A DNA stretch of 64,000 bases from UBA9676 sp036522155. GTDB taxonomy: Bacteria > Actinomycetota > Actinomycetes > Streptosporangiales > Streptosporangiaceae. Positions 34,818 through 42,886 of this stretch are shown piece after piece. The stretch lies in NCBI GenBank assembly GCA_036522155.1, contig DATDGI010000268.1, positions 15,398-79,397 of the forward strand, given 5' to 3'. Made by a program: the position numbers and the translations under genes. Position 1 is the first letter of the stretch, and every line of letters begins with the position of its first letter. The notes beneath the pieces were generated by a model. It did no database searches, was not told the DNA's origin, and saw only the letters and a list, made by a program, of their open reading frames with translations.

Positions 34818-36053
34818 GTGAGCACCCGCACCGGGCGGGAGTTCTTCACCACCCGGACCGTCGGCGAGGCGCTGGCCGGGTTCCGCCCCGCCCGCCGCAC
34901 CCCGCCCGAGCCGGTCCCGCTCGGTGCTGCCCTGCACCGGGTGCCGGCCGAGCCGGTGACCGCGCCGCACGCGCTGCCCGGATTCGCCCGCTCCACGGTG
35001 GACGGGTACGCGGTCCGGGCCGCCGACACCTACGGCGTCTCCGAGGCGCTGCCCGGGTACCTGACCGTGGCGGGCGCGGTCCGGATGGGCACCGAGCCGG
35101 AGGCCGCGGTCGGCCCGGGCACGGCGGCCGCCATGCCGACCGGCGGGGTGCTGCCGGCCGGCGCGGACGCCGTGGTCATGGTCGAGTACACCCAGGAGGC
35201 GATGCCCGGCACCATCGAGGTGGTCCGGCCGGTCGCGCCCGGCGACGGCGTGGTCCGCGCCGACGAGGACGCCGCCGCCGGCGCCGAACTGGTGCCCGCG
35301 GGGCGGCCGTTGCGCGCCCAGGACCTCGGCATGCTGGCGGCCGCCGGGATCACCAGCGTGGCCGTGCATTCCCGGCCGCGCGTCACCATCTTCTCCACCG
35401 GCGACGAGGTGGTGCCCCCGGGCACCGCGGCGCTGCGGCCCGGCCAGGTGCGGGACGCGACCGCGGTCGCGCTGGCCGCGCTGGTGACCGGCGCGGGCGG
35501 CGAGCCGGTACCGGGCGGCATCGTGCCCGATGATGCCGCCGCGCTGGAGGCCGCGCTGCGGGCGGCGCTGGCCGCCAGCGACCTGATCGTCGTCTCGGCC
35601 GGCTCGTCGGTGGGGGCGCGGGACGAGACCGCCGGGGTGGTGGCCCGGCTCAGGCCACCCGGGATCTGGTGCCACGGCCTGGCGGTCCATCCCGGCAAGC
35701 CCACGCTGCTGGCCGAGGCCGGCGATGTGCCGGTGATCGGCCTGCCCGGCAACCCCCGGTCCGCGCTGGTGATCTTCCGGCTGCTCGGGATCCCGCTGGT
35801 GCACCTGGTGGGCGGCTGCACCCAGCCGCCGCCGGAGCCGGCGCTGCGGGCGCGGCTCACCCGCGGCCTGCCCTCGGTCACCGGCCGGCTCGACGTGGTC
35901 CAGGTCCAGGTGCGGGATGGCCAGGCCACCCCGGTGTTCGGGCTCTCGGCGCTGCTGTCGGTGCTCACCGCCGCCGACGGCTACCTGATCGTCCCGGAGG
36001 AGGCGACCGGGCTCGACGCCGGCACCGAGGTCGAGGTCACCTTGTATCGTTAG
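34818..36053 (+). CDS. moeA: Molybdopterin molybdotransferase MoeA (first copy)
   Basis: 411 residues; inserts molybdate into adenylylated molybdopterin. The motifs are in order: FARSTVDGYAVRAADT, TGGVLPAGADAVVMVE, STGDEVVPPG, VSAGSSVGARD and PVIGLPGNPRSALVIF. GTG 34818 comes one base after the formate dehydrogenase stop, so it is coupled to the enzyme that needs the cofactor. The second MoeA-like gene follows after 7 bases, and one of the two may serve tungsten or the other enzyme. Confidence 0.9.
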   Translation: MSTRTGREFFTTRTVGEALAGFRPARRTPPEPVPLGAALHRVPAEPVTAPHALPGFARSTVDGYAVRAADTYGVSEALPGYLTVAGAVRMGTEPEAAVGPGTAAAMPTGGVLPAGADAVVMVEYTQEAMPGTIEVVRPVAPGDGVVRADEDAAAGAELVPAGRPLRAQDLGMLAAAGITSVAVHSRPRVTIFSTGDEVVPPGTAALRPGQVRDATAVALAALVTGAGGEPVPGGIVPDDAAALEAALRAALAASDLIVVSAGSSVGARDETAGVVARLRPPGIWCHGLAVHPGKPTLLAEAGDVPVIGLPGNPRSALVIFRLLGIPLVHLVGGCTQPPPEPALRARLTRGLPSVTGRLDVVQVQVRDGQATPVFGLSALLSVLTAADGYLIVPEEATGLDAGTEVEVTLYR

Positions 36054-36060
36054 CGGCGGC

Positions 36061-37971
36061 ATGGCAGACAGCCCGTTCATCCGCGACGTACCCGCCGCGC
36101 AGGCTCTGGCGGCCTGGCGCAGCGCCTGTGCCGCGGCGGGCTGCCCGGCCCGGCTGCCCGCCGAACGGGTGCGGGTGGAGGACGCCGCCGGGCTGGTCAC
36201 CGCCGGGCCGGTGTGGGCTACCCGGTCGTCCCCGCCGTTCGACGCGGCCGGCATGGACGGGATCGCGGTCCGTGCCGCCGACACCCTCGGCGCCAGCGAG
36301 ACCACCCCCGTCTACCTGGCACCAGACGCCTACGACGTGGTCGACACCGGGGATCCGATGCCGCCCGGCCGGGACGCGGTGGTGATGCGTGAGCACATGC
36401 ATTACCGGGGCGACGAGGCCGAGCTGCGCACCGCCGTTACGCCGTATCAGCATGTCAGGTCGATCGGCGAGGACGTCAGCACGGCCGAACTGCTGCTGCC
36501 TGAAGGCCACCGGCTGCGGGCCATCGACATCGCCGCCGCGGCCGTGGCCGGCGCCACCCACCTGCTGGTCCGCCGCCGGCCGGTGGTGGCCGTCCTGCCG
36601 ACCGGGGACGAGGTCCGGCCCATCGGCACCGAGACCGGCGCCGGGGAGATCATCGACACCAACTCGCTCATGCTGGCCACCCAGGCGCGCGAGGCCGGGT
36701 GCGAGGCGCACTGCCTGCCGATCGAGCCGGACGACCCGGCCCGGATCTCGCGCGCGGTCAGCGCCGCCGTGACCGGCTGCGACCTGCTGATCATCGTCGC
36801 CGGGTCGAGCGCGGGCCGGGATGACTACACCGCCCGGGTGGTGGCCGAGCTCGGCACGCTGGCCGTGCACGGGGTCGCCGTCCGGCCCGGACACCCGGTG
36901 GTGCTGGGCGCGGTCGGCGGCACGCCCGTGCTCGGCGCGCCCGGTTACCCGGTGTCCGCCGCGCTGACCTTCGACATCTTCGCCGAGCCGCTGCTGGCGG
37001 ACCTGGCGGGCGCCGCTCCCCGCCGCCGGCCACGCGTCACCGCGCGGCTGGCCCGGAAGCTGGCCTCCCCGTTCGGCATGGACGACTGGGTCCGGGTGCG
37101 GCTGGGCGTGGTGAACGGCACCACGGTCGCCACCCCGCTGCCCCGCGGTGCCGGCGTGCTGACCTCCCTCGTCCGCGCGGACGGGCTGCTGGTTATCCCG
37201 GCCGGGCTGGAGGGCCATCACCCGGGCGAGCGGGTGGAGGTCGAACTGCTGCGCGGCGTGGACGAGATTGCCCGCACGATCGTCGCCATCGGCTCCCATG
37301 ACCTGGTGCTTGATCTGGCCGCGTCCACGTTGCGCGCGGATGACCCGATGGTCACCCTGGCGTCCTCGAACGTCGGGTCGCTGGGCGGGCTGGTGGCGCT
37401 GCGGGACGGGCTGTGCCACCTGGCCGGATCGCATCTGCTGGATCCGGCCACCGGCGAGTACACGCTGCCGTATGTGGACCGGATCCTGGGCGGTGCCGAC
37501 GTCCGGGTGGTCCGGCTGGTGCACCGGGACCAGGGCCTGATCGTCGCCGCGGGGAACCCGCTCGGCCTGACCGGGATCAAGGATCTGGCCGGTGCGGGCG
37601 TCCGGTACATCAACCGGCAGCGCGGCGCGGGCACCCGCATGCTGCTCGACCACGAACTGGCCCGGCATCAGATCAGCCCGGACGCGGTGGACGGCTACGC
37701 GCGCGAGGAGCACACCCACCTGGCGGTCGCGGCCGCGATCGCGGCCGGGCGGGGCGACGCCGGCCTCGGCATCCTGGCCGCGGCCCGGGCGTTCGGCCTG
37801 GACTTCGTGCCGGTCACCCGGGAGCCCTACGACCTGGTGGTGACCGCGGAAGCGATGGACAGCCCACTGCTGGCGCCGTTGTGGGCGCTGCTGGCCTCCG
37901 GCCCGTTTCAGGCCGCGGTCACCGACCTTGGCGGCTACAGCACCGAAGAGATGGGCCGGCGGATCAGGTGA
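36061..37971 (+). CDS. MoeA-like protein fused to a periplasmic-binding-like domain
   Basis: 636 residues. Residues 1 to about 395 are MoeA-like: FDAAGMDGIAVRAADT, MPPGRDAVVMREH, LPTGDEVRPIG, IIVAGSSAGRDDY and PVLGAPGYPVSAALTF, where the usual GLPGNP is changed to GAPGYP. Residues about 405-636 form a PBP-like (LysR-substrate or ModA-related) domain with ASSNVGSLGGLVAL, GIKDLAGAGVRYINRQRGAGTRMLLD and DAGLGILAAARAFGLDFVPV. It has no signal peptide, so it acts inside the cell, perhaps presenting the oxyanion to the MoeA part. This domain pairing is known in bacteria and archaea but its function is not settled. Confidence 0.87.
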   Translation: MADSPFIRDVPAAQALAAWRSACAAAGCPARLPAERVRVEDAAGLVTAGPVWATRSSPPFDAAGMDGIAVRAADTLGASETTPVYLAPDAYDVVDTGDPMPPGRDAVVMREHMHYRGDEAELRTAVTPYQHVRSIGEDVSTAELLLPEGHRLRAIDIAAAAVAGATHLLVRRRPVVAVLPTGDEVRPIGTETGAGEIIDTNSLMLATQAREAGCEAHCLPIEPDDPARISRAVSAAVTGCDLLIIVAGSSAGRDDYTARVVAELGTLAVHGVAVRPGHPVVLGAVGGTPVLGAPGYPVSAALTFDIFAEPLLADLAGAAPRRRPRVTARLARKLASPFGMDDWVRVRLGVVNGTTVATPLPRGAGVLTSLVRADGLLVIPAGLEGHHPGERVEVELLRGVDEIARTIVAIGSHDLVLDLAASTLRADDPMVTLASSNVGSLGGLVALRDGLCHLAGSHLLDPATGEYTLPYVDRILGGADVRVVRLVHRDQGLIVAAGNPLGLTGIKDLAGAGVRYINRQRGAGTRMLLDHELARHQISPDAVDGYAREEHTHLAVAAAIAAGRGDAGLGILAAARAFGLDFVPVTREPYDLVVTAEAMDSPLLAPLWALLASGPFQAAVTDLGGYSTEEMGRRIR

Positions 37972-39301
37972 CGGCGGCCGGCCGGTTCCCGGTGGCGGGA
38001 GCGCGGGGCGCCAGCATGATCAGGCCGGTCAGCAGCGCCAGGCCGGCCAGCAGGTAGAGGTTCCCGGCCAGCAATGCGGCCCCGTGCCAGTGGTACTCGG
38101 GATGCGGGCCGGTGACGCCCGGGGTGTAGGGGGCGGTCCAGATCAGGCCCCAGGGCTGGCGGGCCGGGGGCGGCCAGCCGTCCGGCCAGGCACCGGCGAT
38201 CGCGGCCAGCGCGACCGCCGCCGCCCCGCAGGCCCAGCCGGCCCAGCGGGCCAGGCCTCGGCCACTCAGCGCACCATCGGCCAGCACCGCCAGCGCAAGC
38301 GCGAGCCACACCCAGTGGTGGTCCCAGCTGACCGGGGATATCAGCAGCCCGGTCAGGGCACAGGTCAGCAAGCCGTGCACCGGCCGCCCGCCGTGATGCC
38401 AGCGGGCCGCGGCCGCCAGCCCGTTCACGGCCACCAGCCCGGACACCGCCAGCCACCAGGGGGTGGCCGCGGCGATGCTGCCGGTGCCGCGTATGAGGTA
38501 CCCCAGCAGCGACTGGTTCGCGACCGATCCGGCGAACCCGACCCGGCCCACATGCAGCCAGAGCCCGCCGAACCACCATTGCGCGGAGGCGGCCGGCAGC
38601 GCCAGGAAGCCGACTCCGGCCAGAGCCACGAAGGTGGCCAGTGCCACCGCGGCCTGCCGGGGGCGCCGGGTGAGCAGCAGGTAGGGGATGAAGATCAGCG
38701 GCACCAGCTTGACCGCGGCGGCCAGGCCGATCCCGGCGCCCTGCCAGCGGCGGTGGCCGGGCTGGCACAGGTCCCACACCACCAGCACCATCAGCAGCAG
38801 GTCGACCTGGCCCCAGTGCAGCACCCGCTGCACTGGCTCGGTCCAGAAGGCGACGGCGGTCACCGCCATGGCGATCCCGAGCCGGCGCTTGCCGGTCCAG
38901 CCCAGCCCGCCGAACGCCAGCCACACCGCCAGCCCGAGGGCGAGCCCGCTGGCGGCGGTCACCGCCCAGGCGAGCACATCCCACGGCACCGCTCCCAGGC
39001 CCTCGAACAGGACCGCGGCGAACGGGGGATAGGTGAACGGCGTCCCGGGCTGGTACTGCCAGCGGTACAGCGTGGCTGGCGCGTGCCTGGCCACCTGCCC
39101 GGCCGCCACGTACAGCCGCAGGTCGAGCCAGTTCAGGATGCCCGCCTGCGGGTGGCTGAGCAGGTTGGCGGCGTAGGCGGCCATCGCCACGGTGAGCGCG
39201 ACAGCGCCGGCCGCCAGTATCCGGCCGCCGCCCGCTGGCCGGCCCGGTGGCGCGGCTGGCTCGGCGACCCGCTCGGTGACGGCGGGCGGGGTGGGCGGCA
39301 C
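37964..39301 (-). CDS. GT87-type (PimE-like) polyprenol-phosphate-mannose glycosyltransferase
   Basis: Integral membrane protein of 445 residues with roughly ten helices, a DUF2029/GT87 member. The conserved Asp region after the first helix is NWLDLRLYVAAGQ, followed by FTYPPFAAVLFEGL, WGQVDLLLMVLVVWDL and AAAVKLVPLIFIPYLLL. Family members add mannose from polyprenol-phosphate-mannose at the outer face; the donor synthase is encoded at 62441. GTG 39301 is chosen for its GGAAGGA site about 6 bases upstream. Its end overlaps the end of the MoeA-PBP gene. Confidence 0.85.
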   Translation of the reverse strand: MPPTPPAVTERVAEPAAPPGRPAGGGRILAAGAVALTVAMAAYAANLLSHPQAGILNWLDLRLYVAAGQVARHAPATLYRWQYQPGTPFTYPPFAAVLFEGLGAVPWDVLAWAVTAASGLALGLAVWLAFGGLGWTGKRRLGIAMAVTAVAFWTEPVQRVLHWGQVDLLLMVLVVWDLCQPGHRRWQGAGIGLAAAVKLVPLIFIPYLLLTRRPRQAAVALATFVALAGVGFLALPAASAQWWFGGLWLHVGRVGFAGSVANQSLLGYLIRGTGSIAAATPWWLAVSGLVAVNGLAAAARWHHGGRPVHGLLTCALTGLLISPVSWDHHWVWLALALAVLADGALSGRGLARWAGWACGAAAVALAAIAGAWPDGWPPPARQPWGLIWTAPYTPGVTGPHPEYHWHGAALLAGNLYLLAGLALLTGLIMLAPRAPATGNRPAAVT

Positions 39302-39393
39302 GTGCGTCCTTCCGGTCCCAGGGATGACCCGCCGATCCTGCCAGCCCGGACCCAAGGGCCCGGTTAGGGGAAGGACAAATCCCGGCTATCCGG

Positions 39394-40221
39394 CTAACGG
39401 CGCTTGACCGCCTGCAGGGTGTAGCTGTGCGGGAGCCGCCAGGGCCGGTCGGCCAGCCGCCACTCGCCGCCGCCGATCCGCTCCATCTGCCCGGGCATGC
39501 CCTCCCACGGGATGCTGTCGTGCTCGGCCAGCCCGGTCACGTCCATCCCGGCGGTCATCAGCGCGGTGACGATCTCGCCCAGGCCGTGGTTCCACTCATG
39601 TGTCAGGTTGTGCGTGAAGACGGCGTCGGTCTCGACGTAGGTGCCGGCCTCGTCGAAGATCATCGGCTCCTCGCGCTCGAAGTAGGTGTACTCGACCGCG
39701 AGCAGGCCGTCGGCCCGGGCGTCGTCCAGCGCCCATAGCATCGGGTGGCCCTCCCGGATGAACAGCCGTCCACCGGGCCGCAGCAGGCCGGCCACGACGC
39801 CGGCCCACCGGCGGATGTCCGGCAGCCAGCACAGCGCGCCGATGCCGGTGTAGACCAGGTCGAACGACTCCGCGCCGAGCACCGCGACCGCCTCGTAGAC
39901 GTCAGCCTCCTCGAAGCGGACGTCGGCACCGGCCACCCCGGCGATCCGGCGGGCCTGCGCGATCGCGGCGGGGGAGAAGTCCAGCCCGGTCATGTCCGCG
40001 CCCAGCCGGGCCAGCGAGATCGTGTCGGTGCCGATGTGGCACTGGAGATGGGCGCCGCGCAGCCCGCTGACGTCACCCAGCCGCGGCAGGTCGAACCGGA
40101 CCACCTCGCTGAGGAAGGCCGGATCGGCCGCGAAGGAACTGACCGCGTAGTCCGGGGAGGCCGCGTGCGGCCCGGCCCGTTCGTCCCAGCTGGCGCGGTT
40201 GACCGCACGGTAGTCCGCCAC
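39394..40221 (-). CDS. Class I SAM-dependent methyltransferase
   Basis: 275 residues with the Rossmann SAM site in LRGAHLQCHIGTDTISLARLGADMTGLD (seen in pieces: HLQCHIGTDT, DMTGLDFSPAAI), then FEEADVYE and VAGLLRPGGRLFIREGHP. The N-terminal VADYRAVNRASWDERA is typical of a widespread actinobacterial subgroup annotated only as methyltransferase. GTG 40221 is the start. Divergent from lgt, with just 60 bases between. Acceptor unknown. Confidence 0.87.
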   Translation of the reverse strand: MADYRAVNRASWDERAGPHAASPDYAVSSFAADPAFLSEVVRFDLPRLGDVSGLRGAHLQCHIGTDTISLARLGADMTGLDFSPAAIAQARRIAGVAGADVRFEEADVYEAVAVLGAESFDLVYTGIGALCWLPDIRRWAGVVAGLLRPGGRLFIREGHPMLWALDDARADGLLAVEYTYFEREEPMIFDEAGTYVETDAVFTHNLTHEWNHGLGEIVTALMTAGMDVTGLAEHDSIPWEGMPGQMERIGGGEWRLADRPWRLPHSYTLQAVKRR

Positions 40222-40269
40222 CGGGCCATGATCCCACGTGCTGGCGCGCCGGCACCGGCCACGCCGGGC

Positions 40270-40275
40270 TACGCT
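40270..40275 (+). promoter_or_regulatory. -10 box TACGCT, leaderless promoter of lgt
   Basis: TACGCT ends 6 bases before ATG 40282, and no ribosome-binding sequence precedes the ATG. Confidence 0.5.
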
Positions 40276-40281
40276 CAGTCC

Positions 40282-41187
40282 ATGCCCAGGTACATCCCGA
40301 GCCCTCCGGTCAACGGCTTCCACGTCGGCCCGGTCTTCATCCACTTCTACGGGCTGATGTACGTGATCGGGATCACGCTGGCGATACTGATCACGCAGCG
40401 GCGCTGGAAGGCGGCCGGCGGCGACCCGTCACTGGTCGGGGATGTGGCGCTGTGGGCGGTCCCGGCCGGGATCATCGGCGGGCGGATCTACTTCGACCTG
40501 ACCACGCCCAAGTACATCCCGCACCACTGGTACGGCGTCTTCGCCGTCTGGGACGGTGGCCTGGGCATCTGGGGCGGCATCGCGCTGGGCGCCGTGGCCG
40601 GGATATGGCGGGTGCGCCGGCGCGGCCAGAACGTGGGCGTGTTCATGGACGCCGTCGCCCCGGCGCTGCTGGTGGCCCAGGCCATCGGCCGGATCGGCAA
40701 CTACTTCAACAAGGAGCTGTTCGGCGGCCCGACCACGCTGCCGTGGGCGCTGTCGGTCCCGGCCGGCTACCGGCCGACCGGGTATACGGCCGACGCCACC
40801 TTCCACCCAACGTTCCTGTACGAGCTGATCTTCGACCTGGCGCTGGCTGCCTTCCTGGTCTGGCTGGGCCACCACCGCAACATCAAGCCGCCCGGGCTGT
40901 TCGCGCTGTACGTCGCCGGGTACTCGGCGTTCCGGATCTTCGAGGAGTCACTGCGGGTGGACCCGTCCGAGCACTTCCTCGGGCTGCGGCTCAACATGTA
41001 CGTGGCGACCATCCTGACCGTCGTCGGGTTCATCTGGTTCTGGCGCACCCAACGGCGGCAACTGCCAGCGGCCGCCGGGCCACCCGGCGCCGCGGCCGGC
41101 CAGGACGCACCCGGCCTGCCGCCACCGGCGACCGCGGGTGACGACGCGGCCGCCCCGGTGACCGACAGCACCCGGCCCGGCGGCTAA
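40282..41187 (+). CDS. lgt: Prolipoprotein diacylglyceryl transferase Lgt
   Basis: 301-residue polytopic membrane enzyme that moves diacylglycerol from phosphatidylglycerol to the lipobox Cys of prolipoproteins, such as those at 22288, 22724 and 24730. The signature is GRIGNYFNKELFG in AQAIGRIGNYFNKELF, with the catalytic His region in FYGLMYVIGI (HFYGL) and FHPTFLYELI. A Pro/Ala-rich cytoplasmic tail of about 45 residues, common in actinobacterial Lgt, closes the protein. Confidence 0.95.
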   Translation: MPRYIPSPPVNGFHVGPVFIHFYGLMYVIGITLAILITQRRWKAAGGDPSLVGDVALWAVPAGIIGGRIYFDLTTPKYIPHHWYGVFAVWDGGLGIWGGIALGAVAGIWRVRRRGQNVGVFMDAVAPALLVAQAIGRIGNYFNKELFGGPTTLPWALSVPAGYRPTGYTADATFHPTFLYELIFDLALAAFLVWLGHHRNIKPPGLFALYVAGYSAFRIFEESLRVDPSEHFLGLRLNMYVATILTVVGFIWFWRTQRRQLPAAAGPPGAAAGQDAPGLPPPATAGDDAAAPVTDSTRPGG

Positions 41188-41195
41188 CGGCTGCC

Positions 41196-41735
41196 GTGTC
41201 GAATGACCTGCCCGACCTGCGGGCATCGCACGCGGATCGCGACCGCGTCGTGGATGCGCTGCGGGTCGCCGGCGGTGACGGCCGACTCAGCGCCGAGGAA
41301 CTCGACACCCGGCTGGAGAGCGCGCTTTCAGCCCGGACGCTCGGCGAGTTGGCCCAGCTCACCGCCGACCTGCCGACCGCGCCCGCAGCCAAGGGCAAAG
41401 ACGTACTCGTGGTCGAGCAACACGGCGGCAGGTACGTACGGGAGGGGCGCTGGTCGGTACCTGTGCGCATCGAGCTTCGCACGCAAGAGTGCCGGGTCAC
41501 CCTCGACTTCACCCACGCGGTGATCACCTCGAATGTCCTGCGAATCGAGACGGACATGGTGCACGGCAAGCTGCTCATTGTCAGCTCGCCGGGCATCGTG
41601 ATCGACACCGACGGGCTCAACCTCACCTACTCCAAGCTCAAGCTCCACTCCAGAAACGCCGCTGCCGATCCCCGTCTCCTCATCGAGCTCGTCGGAAAGC
41701 TGCTACACGCGAAAGTCATCGAGCAGCGGCCGTGA
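41196..41735 (+). CDS. DUF1707 SHOCT-like domain protein
   Basis: 179-residue soluble protein. The N-terminal DUF1707 domain (LRASHADRDRVVDALRVAGG, then GRLSAEELDTRLESALSARTLGELAQL) is a helical motif common in actinobacteria, usually in front of membrane or beta domains. The C-terminal half (VPVRIELRTQECRVTLDFTHA onward) is beta-rich and lacks membrane helices. GTG 41196 follows lgt by 8 bases, suggesting co-transcription. Function unknown; similar proteins are suspected of signalling roles. Confidence 0.8.
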   Translation: MSNDLPDLRASHADRDRVVDALRVAGGDGRLSAEELDTRLESALSARTLGELAQLTADLPTAPAAKGKDVLVVEQHGGRYVREGRWSVPVRIELRTQECRVTLDFTHAVITSNVLRIETDMVHGKLLIVSSPGIVIDTDGLNLTYSKLKLHSRNAAADPRLLIELVGKLLHAKVIEQRP

Positions 41736-41765
41736 CGTCGCCCCCGGTGCCTCCCACTGCGGCGG

Positions 41766-42119
41766 TCAGGCGGGCTGCCACAGCTCGACCCGGTTGCCCT
41801 CAGGATCGGTGACCCAGCCGAACCGGCCGACACCCTCCATGTCCTGCGTCTCTTTGGCCACGTCCGCTCCCTTGGCGCGCAATTGCGCGAGCATCGCATC
41901 CAGGTCGCCGACCCGGAAGTTGAGCATGGTTTGCTGGGCGCGGGACCCGAAGTAGTCGGTCTCGGACTCGAACGTCGCGAACACCGTCGGCCCGGCTCCC
42001 TGACGCCACAGGCCGTGCTCGTCGGCGTCCAGGCCTAGGCAATCGCGATACCACGCGCTCAGGGCCGCCGGGTCGGCGGCCCGCATGAAGTATCCACCGA
42101 TTCCAAGCACACGTTTCAT
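41766..42119 (-). CDS. VOC-superfamily (glyoxalase/bleomycin-resistance-like) protein
   Basis: 117 residues with the paired beta-alpha-beta-beta-beta modules of the vicinal oxygen chelate fold: FMRAADPAALSAWYRDCLGLDAD at the start and GWVTDPEGNRVELWQPA at the end, the Glu of which is a usual metal ligand. Enzyme or binding role cannot be decided. The start is ATG 42119; the long frame extending upstream is the antisense of the divergent regulator. The gene faces the ArsR-type regulator across a 48-bp palindrome. Confidence 0.88.
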   Translation of the reverse strand: MKRVLGIGGYFMRAADPAALSAWYRDCLGLDADEHGLWRQGAGPTVFATFESETDYFGSRAQQTMLNFRVGDLDAMLAQLRAKGADVAKETQDMEGVGRFGWVTDPEGNRVELWQPA

Positions 42120-42201
42120 GCCGCCATCTTGCCAGGACGGCGACCGGGCGGGCTGGCACCACACCATCGCCCGCTTCAACGGAACTCGTAAAGGCATCGG
42201 G

Positions 42202-42249
42202 TAGTCAACATATCTTGCGCAAGGAACCTTGCTCAAGATATGTTGACTA
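42202..42249. promoter_or_regulatory. 48-bp near-perfect palindrome, operator of the ArsR/VOC pair
   Basis: Two 23-base arms, 42202-42224 and 42227-42249, are inverted copies with one mismatch (the G at 42219), separated by AA. It is AT-rich against a GC-rich background, beginning TAGTCAACATATC and ending GATATGTTGACTA. The right arm covers the ATG of the ArsR gene, so a bound dimer pair would block both divergent promoters. Nested CTTG/CAAG symmetry suggests two adjacent dimer sites. Confidence 0.8.
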
Positions 42250-42863
42250 TCGTGACAAAGGAGAGTGCGGCTGACCACCCCACCGCCCCCGATCCGAGGG
42301 CGCTGCGCGCCCTGGCCCATCCGCTGCGCTGGCAGCTGATCGACCTGATCGGCAGCGAGACGACCGCGACCGCGACCCGCTGCGCCGAGGTGCTGGGCGA
42401 GAGTGTGGCCAGCTGCTCCTACCATCTCGGGATCCTCGGCAAGTACGGCTATATCGAGCTGGTTCCCGGCCAGGCGGGCAAGGAGAAGCCGTGGCGGCTG
42501 GCCAGCCAGCAGCAGAACCTGGACCCGGGCGGCCTGGATACCGAGGGCGCGCTGGCGGCAAAGGCCGCGGCCGAAGCGTTCCTCGATCATGAGCTCGCGC
42601 GGTTGAAGCAGCTGCTTCACCGCCTCGGCCTGGAGCCGGAGCCGTGGCGTGCGGCGTCACTCCTGATCGGCAGCACGACCTGGATGACGGCCGACGAACT
42701 GCGCGATATCAGCGACCAGCTGAAGCAGCTGCTGCTCACGCACAGGGAGCGCGCCGCGGACCCTGTATCCCGGCCGCCGGGAGCGCGCGAGGTCCGGCTC
42801 TTTGCGGTGACGTCCGTGGCGCCGCCGGTCACGCCATCGAAGGACAGTACTCCGCCAGCCTGA
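42240..42863 (+). CDS. ArsR-type winged-helix transcriptional regulator
   Basis: 207 residues: winged helix at about 20-95 (PRALRALAHPLRWQLIDLIGS, then ATATRCAEVLGESVASCSYH as the recognition region), followed by a C-terminal helical region (KQLLHRLGLEPEPWRAAS; ELRDISDQLKQLLLTH) of the DUF4082/YczG type. It has no CxC metal site of ArsR/SmtB sensors, so an organic ligand is more likely. The ATG lies inside the palindrome; GTG 42252 is an alternative start. Probably represses itself and the VOC gene. Confidence 0.87.
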   Translation: MLTIVTKESAADHPTAPDPRALRALAHPLRWQLIDLIGSETTATATRCAEVLGESVASCSYHLGILGKYGYIELVPGQAGKEKPWRLASQQQNLDPGGLDTEGALAAKAAAEAFLDHELARLKQLLHRLGLEPEPWRAASLLIGSTTWMTADELRDISDQLKQLLLTHRERAADPVSRPPGAREVRLFAVTSVAPPVTPSKDSTPPA

Positions 42864-42886
42864 GGGCTGCTGCTACTGGAGGACCC

